Positions 8,478-15,293 of a stretch of DNA of 31,780 bases are shown piece by piece. The DNA comes from JAUPVN01 sp964423475. GTDB taxonomy: Bacteria > Patescibacteriota > Saccharimonadia > Saccharimonadales > CAIOMD01. The DNA lies in assembly GCA_964423475.1 (NCBI GenBank), contig CAYRFD010000006.1, positions 1 to 31,780 on the forward strand, given 5' to 3'. Under the pieces are notes generated by a model, which worked only from the letters and a program-made list of their open reading frames with translations, ran no database searches and was not told where the DNA came from. The translations under genes were made by a program, and so were the position numbers. Each line of letters opens with the position of its first letter. The first letter of the stretch is position 1.

Positions 8478-8661
8478 TTTTTGAGGCTTACTTTTTAATA
8501 ATGCTGCTTCCTTTATCAGTATAATATTTTTGTGGATATATTTATACACACAAATATAACGGGGCAATATTAGGATTATGCTTTTTTGTATAAATATGCC
8601 TAACTTACTAGATTAATAGCTGATCATAAGGATTAAACTATCTTTATGGTATTGGTAATGT
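8478..8661. other. Intergenic region upstream of the hypothetical pair
   Basis: An AT-rich spacer that lies between the bcp stop and the start of the hypothetical pair, all on the minus strand. A minus-strand TATACT-like -10 about 45 bp before 8477 is the only signal I can point to. Confidence 0.35.
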
Positions 8662-9132
8662 TTAATGCAATTTATTGAGTTCGGCAAGGTCTTTAGTAAT
8701 GTTGCCAACGTGTGTAATGGGGTTAACTTTTAGGTAAGTTTTAGCAATATTGCCAGATGGGTCAATTAAATAAGTATTACGTTTAACGCCCTCGTATTCT
8801 TTGCCCATAAATTTATTTATACCCCAAGCCCCGTAGGCTTTAATTGTATCTGCGCTTTCGTCACTTAGCAAAGTAAAATTTAAGTTATGTTTAGTAGCAA
8901 ATTTTTTGTGGCTGTCTACGCTGTCTTTTGAAACACCAAGTACAACCACACCTTGCTCTTGTAAGTAATCTCGGCCATCTCTAAAGCTGCAAGCTTCTTT
9001 TGTACAGCCTGGGGTAGCGTCTTTAGGATAAAAGTATAATATTACCCATTTTCCCTTATATTGTTTTAAAGAATGCATGTTACCATCTTGGTCTGGTAAA
9101 TTAAAATCAGGTGCTTTTGTAGTATTAGTCAT
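8662..9132 (-). CDS. bcp: Thiol peroxidase, Bcp-type peroxiredoxin
   Basis: Bcp reduces hydrogen peroxide and organic hydroperoxides at a reactive cysteine, recycled by thioredoxin-like donors. The 156-residue protein shows the thioredoxin fold start (APDFNLPDQDG) and the signature FYPKDATPGCTKEACSFRD, with the peroxidatic Cys about residue 43 and the resolving Cys five residues later, the atypical 2-Cys Bcp arrangement. It is transcribed divergently from the guanylate-kinase-like gene with only 22 bp between the two ATGs, so the two promoters must overlap or sit partly in coding sequence. It is a lone antioxidant gene in the window. Confidence 0.95.
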   Translation of the reverse strand: MTNTTKAPDFNLPDQDGNMHSLKQYKGKWVILYFYPKDATPGCTKEACSFRDGRDYLQEQGVVVLGVSKDSVDSHKKFATKHNLNFTLLSDESADTIKAYGAWGINKFMGKEYEGVKRNTYLIDPSGNIAKTYLKVNPITHVGNITKDLAELNKLH

Positions 9133-9142
9133 ACTATTACGG

Positions 9143-9148
9143 TATAGT
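9143..9148 (+). promoter_or_regulatory. -10 box of a likely leaderless gmk-like transcript
   Basis: TATAGT ends 6 nt before the ATG at 9155, which would place the transcription start at or next to the start codon. The box forms part of an inverted repeat TACTAT/ATAGTA (9132-9149) within the 22-bp divergent bcp/gmk spacer. Confidence 0.5.
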
Positions 9149-9154
9149 AATTAC

Positions 9155-9904
9155 ATGATTGATGCAAGCACGTCTCCGCTAGTAAAGCTTAATGATTTTA
9201 AGCTTGTTTTAAATAACTATAAGCCCAATGGAGATTTACTTAGTTTATTAAAAGAAAATCCATTTGTATTATTGTCGGCACCATCTGCTTCTGGTAGAAA
9301 CACGGTTATAAGACATTTGCTTCAAACTGGTAGATATTATTTTGTTATATCTGATACAACCAGAAAACCTCGTAAAAATAACGGTATCTTAGAAACAAAC
9401 GGAACAGAATATTGGTTTAAATCAGAAGATCAGTTTTTAGATGGTTTAAAAAGCGGTAATTATGTAGAGGCAGCTCTTATTCATAATCAACAGGTTTCTG
9501 GCATTAACGTAAATGAGCTTAAGCATGCAGCAAGTAACCACACAATACCAATAACAGATGTAGATATTCAGGGTTGCGACACTATTATGAATTTAAGTAA
9601 ACACGTAATTCCGGTATTTATTTTACCTCCAAAGTTTGATGAATGGATGCGCAGGCTAGATGGCAGGGGCGTAATGGACAAAGATGAAAAAGTAAGACGT
9701 CTTACTAGTGCAATAGAAGAAATTGAATTCGCCCTAAAAAGAGATTATTTTAAATATATTATTAACGATAGTATAGATCAAACATCACAAACTTTGCACG
9801 AACATATTACAACAGATACTTTTGGCCAAACAGAACAAGATAATGCCCATGATCATGCCAAGGAGCTAATTAAAGAGCTAAAAGTATACTTAGCAAACTT
9901 TTAG
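9155..9904 (+). CDS. Guanylate kinase-like protein with a degenerate P-loop
   Basis: The 249-residue protein follows the guanylate kinase plan: an N-terminal P-loop, the GMP-binding TTRKPRKNNG stretch and GTEYWF, then VDIQG, and finally the lid RLDGRGVMDKDEKVRRL. Guanylate kinase phosphorylates GMP to GDP with ATP. The P-loop reads APSASGRNT where the family normally has GPSGxGKxT: the first Gly is Ala and the invariant Lys is Arg. That could lower or change catalysis. About 25 extra residues precede the core compared with standard enzymes. The start is at ATG 9155, supported by a -10 box 6 nt upstream; an open frame further upstream overlaps bcp and is rejected. The stop codon lies in the left arm of the hrcA CIRCE element. 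A nucleotide-binding regulator derived from Gmk is an alternative. Confidence 0.8.
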   Translation: MIDASTSPLVKLNDFKLVLNNYKPNGDLLSLLKENPFVLLSAPSASGRNTVIRHLLQTGRYYFVISDTTRKPRKNNGILETNGTEYWFKSEDQFLDGLKSGNYVEAALIHNQQVSGINVNELKHAASNHTIPITDVDIQGCDTIMNLSKHVIPVFILPPKFDEWMRRLDGRGVMDKDEKVRRLTSAIEEIEFALKRDYFKYIINDSIDQTSQTLHEHITTDTFGQTEQDNAHDHAKELIKELKVYLANF

Positions 9905-9927
9905 CACTCTTGACTCTATAGTGCTAA
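9901..9927 (+). promoter_or_regulatory. CIRCE operator of hrcA-grpE
   Basis: TTAGCACTC-N9-TAGTGCTAA matches the CIRCE consensus (TTAGCACTC-N9-GAGTGCTAA) except for one base in the right arm. The spacer holds the -35 hexamer TTGACT (9910-9915), so bound HrcA would cover the promoter. Confidence 0.92.
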
Positions 9928-9945
9928 GTAAGATATAATTATAAT
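9910..9945 (+). promoter_or_regulatory. hrcA promoter
   Basis: TTGACT (9910-9915) is followed after 18 nt by TATAAT (9934-9939). A second TATAAT directly abuts it (9940-9945), ending 7 nt before the hrcA ATG. The leader is therefore zero to about 7 nt and no Shine-Dalgarno is present. Confidence 0.75.
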
Positions 9946-9952
9946 TAGCATT

Positions 9953-10678
9953 ATGACCGAAAGACAAGCTAAAATACTGTATGCAATTGTAGAACAATAT
10001 GCCGAAGTTGCTGCTCCGGTAGGTTCTGTTTTATTGGCAAAAACCTTTAAAGTATCGTCTGCCACAATTAGGGCCGAGATGGCTAGGCTAGAAGAAACCG
10101 GTTTTATAGAACAGCCGTATACATCGGCTGGCCGTATACCAACAGACAAGGGCTACCGGTTTTACGTAAATGCCGTTACAGACTTATCTCAAAAAAATAT
10201 AGAAGCCGGAGAAGTGCCATTAGATACAGTCAATCGCAATGCGAGAGCGATTGATGTAAGAGTAAAAAACACAGGTAGGTCTAGCTTAACTATTCGTTCA
10301 GCCGTAGATAGCCTAGTTGATATTACTCATAATCTATCTATTGCAACTATTGGTGATCAACTTTATATGAGTGGCATATCTTACCTATTTAGCCAGCCAG
10401 AATTTACAAATGGCGATGCTGTACAAGAGGTTGCAAAATTATTAGATAATTTAGAGCCATGGTTACAAGAAGCATCTCCAAATGAGCCGTTGAGTGTATA
10501 TATAGGCGCAGAAAATCCAATTGGTAAAACAAGTGGCTGTAGCTTAATAATTAGTAAATATCGTAGCCCGTATAGCGACAGAAGCTATATTGGTGTTGTT
10601 GGCCCAACGCGCCAAAGCTATAAACAAGTAATGGGGCTAGTGCGCCATACTGGGCAATTATTAGAAAGGGTACTATAA
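9953..10678 (+). CDS. hrcA: Heat-inducible transcription repressor HrcA (short form)
   Basis: HrcA binds CIRCE operators and represses chaperone operons until heat stress titrates the chaperones. The N-terminal winged helix is clear (SSATIRAEMARLEETGFIEQPYTSAGRIPTDKGYRFYV, in pieces about residues 35-72). The protein is only 241 residues, against roughly 340 in Firmicutes, with a reduced central region between about 75 and 110; the C-terminal GPTRQSY-K-VMGLV signature is retained. It is preceded by its own CIRCE element, so it should be autoregulated, and followed by grpE after one base. A shortened HrcA fits genome-streamlined CPR bacteria. Confidence 0.93.
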   Translation: MTERQAKILYAIVEQYAEVAAPVGSVLLAKTFKVSSATIRAEMARLEETGFIEQPYTSAGRIPTDKGYRFYVNAVTDLSQKNIEAGEVPLDTVNRNARAIDVRVKNTGRSSLTIRSAVDSLVDITHNLSIATIGDQLYMSGISYLFSQPEFTNGDAVQEVAKLLDNLEPWLQEASPNEPLSVYIGAENPIGKTSGCSLIISKYRSPYSDRSYIGVVGPTRQSYKQVMGLVRHTGQLLERVL

Positions 10679-10679
10679 A

Positions 10680-11195
10680 ATGTCAGATCAAACTCAACCA
10701 ACTAATTCAGAAGAAAATATTGTCAATAAACCTGTAAAGCAAAAAAAATTTAAAAAAAATAATAATCAAAAGATTATTCAAGAGCTAACAGACGACATAA
10801 AGCGTATTCAGGCAGAATATATAAATTATAAACGCCGCTCAGAAGAAGAAAAACAACGTGCCGTAGCTCTAGGTAAAGAACAAGCTGTATCTGTTTTGTT
10901 ACCAATTATAGATAATTTAGAAAGAGCTATAGTACACCAGCCTCAAGATATAGCTGACCATGCTTGGGTAAAAGGTGTTGCAGGTGTAGAAAAACAGTTA
11001 AACTCTCAACTTCAGGGTATTGGTTTAGTAAAGATTGGCGCCGTGGGAGATGAATTTAACCCAGATTTGCACGATGCCGTAAGCATGCAAGATGGAGATG
11101 GCGAAAAAGAGGTTATTACTGCAGTTCTTCAGAGTGGTTTTATGCTAGATGGTAAGGTTGTTCGCCACGCCATGGTTCAAGTTGGCAAACAATAA
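10680..11195 (+). CDS. grpE: Nucleotide exchange factor GrpE
   Basis: GrpE releases ADP from DnaK and lets it reset. The 171-residue protein has a Lys/Asn-rich N-terminus, a long coiled-coil helix (about residues 33-65, LTDDIKRIQAEYINYKRRS) and the C-terminal beta domain with FNPDLHDAVSM and the final DGKVVRHAMVQVG. It starts one base after the hrcA stop, so it is translated from the same mRNA under CIRCE control. The order hrcA-grpE-dnaK-dnaJ is the classic one, but dnaK has its own promoter here. Confidence 0.95.
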   Translation: MSDQTQPTNSEENIVNKPVKQKKFKKNNNQKIIQELTDDIKRIQAEYINYKRRSEEEKQRAVALGKEQAVSVLLPIIDNLERAIVHQPQDIADHAWVKGVAGVEKQLNSQLQGIGLVKIGAVGDEFNPDLHDAVSMQDGDGEKEVITAVLQSGFMLDGKVVRHAMVQVGKQ

Positions 11196-11219
11196 TTGCA
11201 AAAAAGATTTTTAAAAAAA

Positions 11220-11246
11220 CTAGCACTCTTGACTTGCGAGTGCTAG
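11220..11246 (+). promoter_or_regulatory. CIRCE operator of dnaK (perfect palindrome)
   Basis: CTAGCACTC-N9-GAGTGCTAG is a perfect 9-9-9 inverted repeat; relative to consensus only the outermost pair is swapped (T/A to C/G). The spacer starts with TTGACT (11229-11234), the same phasing as at hrcA. Confidence 0.95.
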
Positions 11247-11258
11247 TTTTAGTATGAT
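11229..11258 (+). promoter_or_regulatory. dnaK promoter
   Basis: TTGACT (11229-11234), an 18-nt spacer and TATGAT (11253-11258) predict a start near 11265, giving a leader of about 47 nt that ends in an AAAGGA Shine-Dalgarno (11299-11304). Confidence 0.8.
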
Positions 11259-11260
11259 AC

Positions 11261-11297
11261 AATTATTAGCAGAGCAAACAGTAACGTGCTAATAATT
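11261..11297 (+). promoter_or_regulatory. 5'-UTR hairpin of dnaK
   Basis: AATTATTAGCA (11261-11271) and TGCTAATAATT (11287-11297) form a perfect 11-bp stem with a 15-nt loop. It starts around the predicted transcription start and ends 1-2 nt before the Shine-Dalgarno. A role in mRNA stability or temperature-dependent translation is inferred only from position. Confidence 0.6.
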
Positions 11298-11311
11298 GAA
11301 AGGAAAACAAT

Positions 11312-13243
11312 ATGGGACAAATAATAGGCATAGACCTAGGAACAACAAACAGTGCAATGGCAGTAATGCAAGCGGGTGATCCCGAAATTATTGCTAATGC
11401 AGAAGGCAACAGAACAACTCCAAGTGTGGTTGCTATTAATAAGAGCGGAGAACGTCTTGTAGGGCCTCAGGCTCGTCGTCAGGCGGTTACTAACCCAGAT
11501 AAAACCGTTTACGAAATGAAACGTCTAATAGGCCGCAGATGGGAAGACAAAGAAGTTCAGCGTGATATTAAGCTTATGGGCTATAAAATGGTTAAGGGTA
11601 AAGATGGTAGCGTTAAGGTACAAATGGGCGATAAAGACTTTAGCCCAGAAGAGCTATCTGCAATGGTATTGTCTAAGCTTAAGGCAGATGCCGAAAGTTT
11701 TTTGGGCAGCCCAGTATCAGAGGCCGTTATTACAGTCCCAGCATACTTTGATGACGCTCAGCGTCAAGCTACAAAAGATGCAGGTAAAATTGCTGGGTTA
11801 GAGGTTAAGCGTATTATTAACGAACCAACAGCTGCAGCGCTTGCATATGGTTTAGATAAAAAAGGCAAAGACGAAAAGATTGTTGTTTACGATCTAGGTG
11901 GAGGAACTTTTGATGTTTCTGTTCTAGAACTAGGCGACGGTGTTTTTGAGGTAAAAAGTACTAATGGCGATACTCACTTAGGAGGTGCTGATTTTGATCG
12001 TGCAATTGTAAATTACTTACTTAGCGAATTTAAAAAAGAGCATGGTATAGATATTACAGACGACAAAGCTGCGATGCAGCGCCTACGAGACGAGGCAGAA
12101 AAAGCTAAAATAGAGCTTTCTACCGCAAACGAAGTAGATATAAACTTGCCATTCTTAACTGCCACATCAGATGGCCCTATACACTTTGAAATTAAACTTA
12201 CTCGCGCTAAATTAGAAAGCCTTGTTGGAGATTTGGTAGATAGAACTGCAGCTCCATGCGAGAAAGCTCTTAAAGACGCCGGCTTAAAAGCAAGCGATAT
12301 AGACGCTGTTGTTTTAGTTGGTGGCATGACAAGAATGCCAGCTGTTCAAGAAAAGGTTAAAAAGATTTTTGGCAAAGACCCAATGAAAGGTGTTAACCCA
12401 GACGAAGTTGTAGCCATTGGCGCCGCTATCCAGGGTGGAGTGTTAGCCGGTAGCGTTAAAGATGTTTTGCTATTAGATGTTACGCCACTATCTTTAGGTA
12501 TAGAAACAATGGGTGGAGTAACTACTAAACTAATAGAACGCAACACCACTGTTCCTACAAGCAAGGCAGAAACTTTTAGTACAGCAGCAGATAACCAGCC
12601 ACAAGTAGAAATTCATGTATTACAGGGTGAACGCGAAATGGCTGCAGATAATAAGAGTTTGGGTAAATTTCAATTAGATGGCATTGCCCCCGCCCCAAGA
12701 GGTGTTCCGCAAATAGAAGTTACCTTTAATATAGATGCTAATGGTATCTTGCATGTATCTGCCAAAGATAAAGGTACAGGTAAAGAACAAAGTATTACCA
12801 TCCAAAATAGCGGTAACCTAAGTAAAGAAGAAGTAGAAAAAGCTGCAAAAGCCGCAGAAGCCAACGCCGAATCAGACAAGAAAAAGCGCGAGGCGGTAGA
12901 AGCCAAAAATAACCTAGAAAACGGTATTTATCAGGCAGAAAAGCTTAAAAAAGATAACGGCGATAAATTGTCAGACGATGACAAAAAAGAGCTAGATAAA
13001 TTAATAGAAGAGTCTAAAAAAGCATTAGAAAGCGACGATAAAGAAGAGTTAGAAAAGGCAGCTAGTAACTTAACAGAAAAGCTAATGCCTATTGGCGCTA
13101 AACTATACGAGGCCGCAGATGCAGATAAAGATGCTTCTAAAGATGAAGATTCTAAAGACAAAAAATCAGAAGGTCCGGTAGAGGGCGAAGTTATTGATGA
13201 TGATAAATCAGACGATAAAAAAGCCAAAAAAGATAAAAAATAG
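11312..13243 (+). CDS. dnaK: Chaperone protein DnaK (Hsp70)
   Basis: DnaK is the ATP-driven Hsp70 that binds exposed hydrophobic stretches of unfolded proteins together with DnaJ and GrpE. The ATPase domain opens with IGIDLGTTNS (residues 5-14) and has the phosphate-2 motif DLGGGTFDVSVL; the linker DVLLLDVTPLSLGIET leads into the peptide-binding domain. The helical lid is followed by an acidic and Lys-rich tail with EGEVIDDD, the equivalent of the conserved C-terminal EEVID-like end, then a basic KKAKKDKK. The length of 643 residues is normal. The gene has its own CIRCE-controlled promoter and a structured leader, separate from hrcA-grpE, and a strong AAAGGA ribosome site. Confidence 0.98.
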   Translation: MGQIIGIDLGTTNSAMAVMQAGDPEIIANAEGNRTTPSVVAINKSGERLVGPQARRQAVTNPDKTVYEMKRLIGRRWEDKEVQRDIKLMGYKMVKGKDGSVKVQMGDKDFSPEELSAMVLSKLKADAESFLGSPVSEAVITVPAYFDDAQRQATKDAGKIAGLEVKRIINEPTAAALAYGLDKKGKDEKIVVYDLGGGTFDVSVLELGDGVFEVKSTNGDTHLGGADFDRAIVNYLLSEFKKEHGIDITDDKAAMQRLRDEAEKAKIELSTANEVDINLPFLTATSDGPIHFEIKLTRAKLESLVGDLVDRTAAPCEKALKDAGLKASDIDAVVLVGGMTRMPAVQEKVKKIFGKDPMKGVNPDEVVAIGAAIQGGVLAGSVKDVLLLDVTPLSLGIETMGGVTTKLIERNTTVPTSKAETFSTAADNQPQVEIHVLQGEREMAADNKSLGKFQLDGIAPAPRGVPQIEVTFNIDANGILHVSAKDKGTGKEQSITIQNSGNLSKEEVEKAAKAAEANAESDKKKREAVEAKNNLENGIYQAEKLKKDNGDKLSDDDKKELDKLIEESKKALESDDKEELEKAASNLTEKLMPIGAKLYEAADADKDASKDEDSKDKKSEGPVEGEVIDDDKSDDKKAKKDKK

Positions 13244-13278
13244 TTTATACTGTTTTTGACACCAACAAATAAACTATT
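13239..13278 (+). other. Inverted repeat after the dnaK stop
   Basis: AATAGTTTAT (13239-13248) and ATAAACTATT (13269-13278) form a perfect 10-bp stem with a 20-nt loop overlapping the dnaK stop codon. There is no U tract after it, so it is not a typical terminator; it may protect the dnaK 3' end. Confidence 0.45.
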
Positions 13279-13281
13279 GAC

Positions 13282-13314
13282 GTTAGGCGGTTAAAAATTA
13301 TTTAATCGCCTAAC
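13282..13314 (+). other. Stem-loop between dnaK and dnaJ
   Basis: GTTAGGCGGTTAAA pairs with TTTAATCGCCTAAC, 14 pairs with a single G-T, around a 5-nt loop. No T run follows, so it could be a processing site or a partial barrier that sets the dnaK:dnaJ ratio. Confidence 0.5.
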
Positions 13315-13339
13315 TGTATCAACCATTATAAGGAAAACT

Positions 13340-14452
13340 ATGTCAACAAAACGAGATTATTACGATGTTCTTGGCGTTAGCAAAGAAGCCTCGGCCGATG
13401 AAATTAAGAAAGCTTTTAGGCGCTTAGCTGTTCAACACCACCCAGATAAAGAAAGTGGCGATGAAACAAAGTTTAAAGAAATAAACGAAGCTTATGAGGT
13501 TTTAAAAGATTCAGAAAAACGTAAACGCTACGATCAATTTGGCCATGCCGGAGTAGGCGGTGCAAGTTCTGGCGGCGGCGGTGGAGCTTATGATTTTAGT
13601 GGTGGTGGTTTTAACTATCAGGGGCAAAATATTAATTTTGATTTTGGTGATATTTTTGGTAGTTTTTTTGGTGGCGGCGGCGGGCAGCGTGCTAGGCAAC
13701 AAACACGTAGGGGTCGTGATATAGAGGTTGCTTTAGAATTAAGTTTTGAAGAAGCCGTATTTGGTGTAGAAAAATCAATAAAACTTAATATAAATACAGA
13801 GTGTGAGCATTGCAAAGGCAAGGGTGCCGAACCGGGTTATAGCCTAAAAACATGTGATAAATGTAAAGGTAGCGGGCAGGTTGTTACGGTTACACGAACA
13901 ATTTTGGGTAATATACAACAAGCTGCTGAATGCCCAGATTGTAGAGGCACCGGTAAAGTACCAGAAAAGCTATGCACGGTTTGTAAAGGTGCCGGAGTAA
14001 ACAGAAAAGAACAAATTGTTGAACTTAAAATTCCTGCCGGTATAGACGATGGCGCAACAGTGCGCTTAAGAGAATATGGCGAGGCAGTACTAAACGGTCA
14101 AAAGGGTGATTTATATGTTCATGTAAGGGTACGTCCGCACAAAAAGTTTACACGTGAGGGAGATTTAATTATAAGTCACGAGAATATAGATATGATTACA
14201 GCTGCCCTTGGTGGAGAACTAAAAGTAGACACCGTAGATGGCGAGGTTACAATGAAGATCCCCCAGGGTACTCAAAACGGGGATGATTTTAAGTTATCTG
14301 GCCACGGCGTGCCACACATCAAAAAAGATACACGGGGCGCACATATTGTAACAGTGAATGTTCAAATACCAACACGGCTTAGTAAGCATCAAAAAGAACT
14401 TTTAAGAGAATTTGGTAAAAGCAGCAGCAATAAGCGTAGCTTTTTTAATTAG
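13340..14452 (+). CDS. dnaJ: Chaperone protein DnaJ (Hsp40)
   Basis: DnaJ delivers clients to DnaK and stimulates its ATPase. The J domain (residues 6-70) has the essential HPD at 34-36. A Gly/Phe-rich region follows (about 72-118), then the zinc-binding domain with four CxxCxGxG repeats (CEHCKGKG, CDKCKGSG, CPDCRGTG, CTVCKGAG), then the substrate-binding C-terminal domains. This is a full type I DnaJ of 370 residues. It lies 96 bp after dnaK, a spacer filled with two stem-loops, and has an AAGGA ribosome site. No CIRCE element precedes it, so it likely depends on dnaK transcription. Confidence 0.97.
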   Translation: MSTKRDYYDVLGVSKEASADEIKKAFRRLAVQHHPDKESGDETKFKEINEAYEVLKDSEKRKRYDQFGHAGVGGASSGGGGGAYDFSGGGFNYQGQNINFDFGDIFGSFFGGGGGQRARQQTRRGRDIEVALELSFEEAVFGVEKSIKLNINTECEHCKGKGAEPGYSLKTCDKCKGSGQVVTVTRTILGNIQQAAECPDCRGTGKVPEKLCTVCKGAGVNRKEQIVELKIPAGIDDGATVRLREYGEAVLNGQKGDLYVHVRVRPHKKFTREGDLIISHENIDMITAALGGELKVDTVDGEVTMKIPQGTQNGDDFKLSGHGVPHIKKDTRGAHIVTVNVQIPTRLSKHQKELLREFGKSSSNKRSFFN

Positions 14453-14466
14453 CAAATATCATAGTT

Positions 14467-14484
14467 CTAAAAATTTTAGTTTTT
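14467..14484 (+). terminator. Possible weak terminator after dnaJ
   Basis: CTAAAA-A-TTTTAG followed by TTTTT is a small, all-AT-rich stem directly after dnaJ. Weak on stability, so only tentative. Confidence 0.3.
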
Positions 14485-14497
14485 ATATTTAAAGGTC

Positions 14498-14503
14498 TAT
14501 AAT
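14498..14503 (+). promoter_or_regulatory. -10 box before the amidotransferase gene
   Basis: TATAAT with a poor -35 (TTTAGT, 14475-14480, 17-nt spacer) gives a leader of about 30 nt ending in a short TAGGT ribosome-site-like sequence. Confidence 0.4.
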
Positions 14504-14538
14504 TGTTAGTATTATCAAATAAAAATTAGTGCTAGGTA

Positions 14539-15138
14539 ATGAATTTTTTTATTGTAGACAATGGTAGTATATTTACGTACGAAATAGCTTCTAAGCTAAG
14601 GCTTAATGGCCATGGTTGCACTATACAAGAATACTCTCCATATAATGCGCTAGACCCAGCAGATGCAGATGTTATTATTTTATCTGGGGGCTGGCAATAC
14701 GAGGTAGGCGATGTTTTAGAAGATAACCAACTTTGGTTTAGACATGAATTTGATCTTATACGCAATACAAATAAGCCAATATTAGGTATATGTTTGGGGC
14801 ACCAAATTATTAACGTTGCGCTTGGTGGCTCTATGTTAAAGCTAGAACGCCCAGTTCAAGAAGTAGTTAGTGTTTCTGTTAATACAGAGGGCCAAAACTT
14901 ATTAGGTTATACTAAAATCGATGTTCTAGAACATCACGATTATGCGGTAGACGATTACAGCAAAACGGGGTTAATTGAGCTAGCCAAAAGCCAAGACGGT
15001 ACAGAAATTTTGTATCATCCAGAGCGCAGTTTTATAGGTACTCAGTTTCATCCAGAAATATTTGTAAACGATACATCAGAACAGCTTTTTTTTGATTTAA
15101 TTGGATTAATTCATCGCCCAAAAGGTCTTCAAATATGA
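14539..15138 (+). CDS. Class I glutamine amidotransferase (GuaA-N/TrpG-like)
   Basis: The 199-residue protein is a stand-alone class I glutaminase. The nucleophile elbow GICLGHQ puts the catalytic Cys at 85, and TQFHPE provides His171 and Glu173 of the triad. The oxyanion region LSGGW is also present (about 48-52). Such proteins release ammonia from glutamine for a partner synthetase; the closest-looking families are the GMP synthase amidotransferase subunit and TrpG/PabA. No synthetase partner is adjacent, so the acceptor is not known. The gene ends in ATGA shared with the start of a 32-codon membrane ORF, which implies coupling. Located right after the chaperone block without an obvious functional link. 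Confidence 0.85.
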   Translation: MNFFIVDNGSIFTYEIASKLRLNGHGCTIQEYSPYNALDPADADVIILSGGWQYEVGDVLEDNQLWFRHEFDLIRNTNKPILGICLGHQIINVALGGSMLKLERPVQEVVSVSVNTEGQNLLGYTKIDVLEHHDYAVDDYSKTGLIELAKSQDGTEILYHPERSFIGTQFHPEIFVNDTSEQLFFDLIGLIHRPKGLQI

Positions 15139-15233
15139 AACAGCAGGGTTTTATAACAATGCTAATATTAATTTTTATTATCTTATGTTCAATAATTTAT
15201 TTTGCCTACTTAAGAGTAAGCTCCGCCACCTAA
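15135..15233 (+). CDS. 32-residue membrane protein with prepilin-like N-terminus
   Basis: This small ORF starts within the stop codon of the amidotransferase gene (ATGA overlap), a sign of translational coupling. It encodes a Lys-Gln-Gln-Gly-Phe start, one hydrophobic helix of about 20 residues, then a short polar tail ending in RVSSAT. The basic-Gly-Phe-hydrophobic layout resembles a type IV prepilin leader and N-terminal helix, but the usual Glu at +5 is absent (Leu there) and there is no globular domain. It could be a small membrane regulator or a minimal pilin-like peptide. Function unknown; existence rests on the overlap and the clean membrane segment. Confidence 0.5.
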   Translation: MKQQGFITMLILIFIILCSIIYFAYLRVSSAT

Positions 15234-15260
15234 AAAAATTTGCATAAAACCCAATTTTGT

Positions 15261-15266
15261 GATACT
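15261..15266 (+). promoter_or_regulatory. Extended -10 before the 15294 gene
   Basis: TG-T-GATACT resembles an extended -10 and would give a leader of about 20 nt. No clear -35 and no Shine-Dalgarno are seen. Confidence 0.4.
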
Positions 15267-15293
15267 CTAAATAAGTAAACTAAATAACAAAAA

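Noticed and set aside
8478..8567. Extended N-terminus from the TTG at 8567 for the 7980 gene
   Set aside because: The extra 30 residues overlap a probable -10 and are low-complexity; ATG 8477 is the simpler start.
12931..13227. Antisense frames within dnaK (for example 12931-13227 and 12013-12327)
   Set aside because: They mirror dnaK codon usage on the opposite strand; Ser/Leu-rich shadows of Lys/Glu-rich coding sequence.
13244..13339. A third CIRCE element before dnaJ
   Set aside because: The inverted repeats there do not contain GCACTC/GAGTGC.
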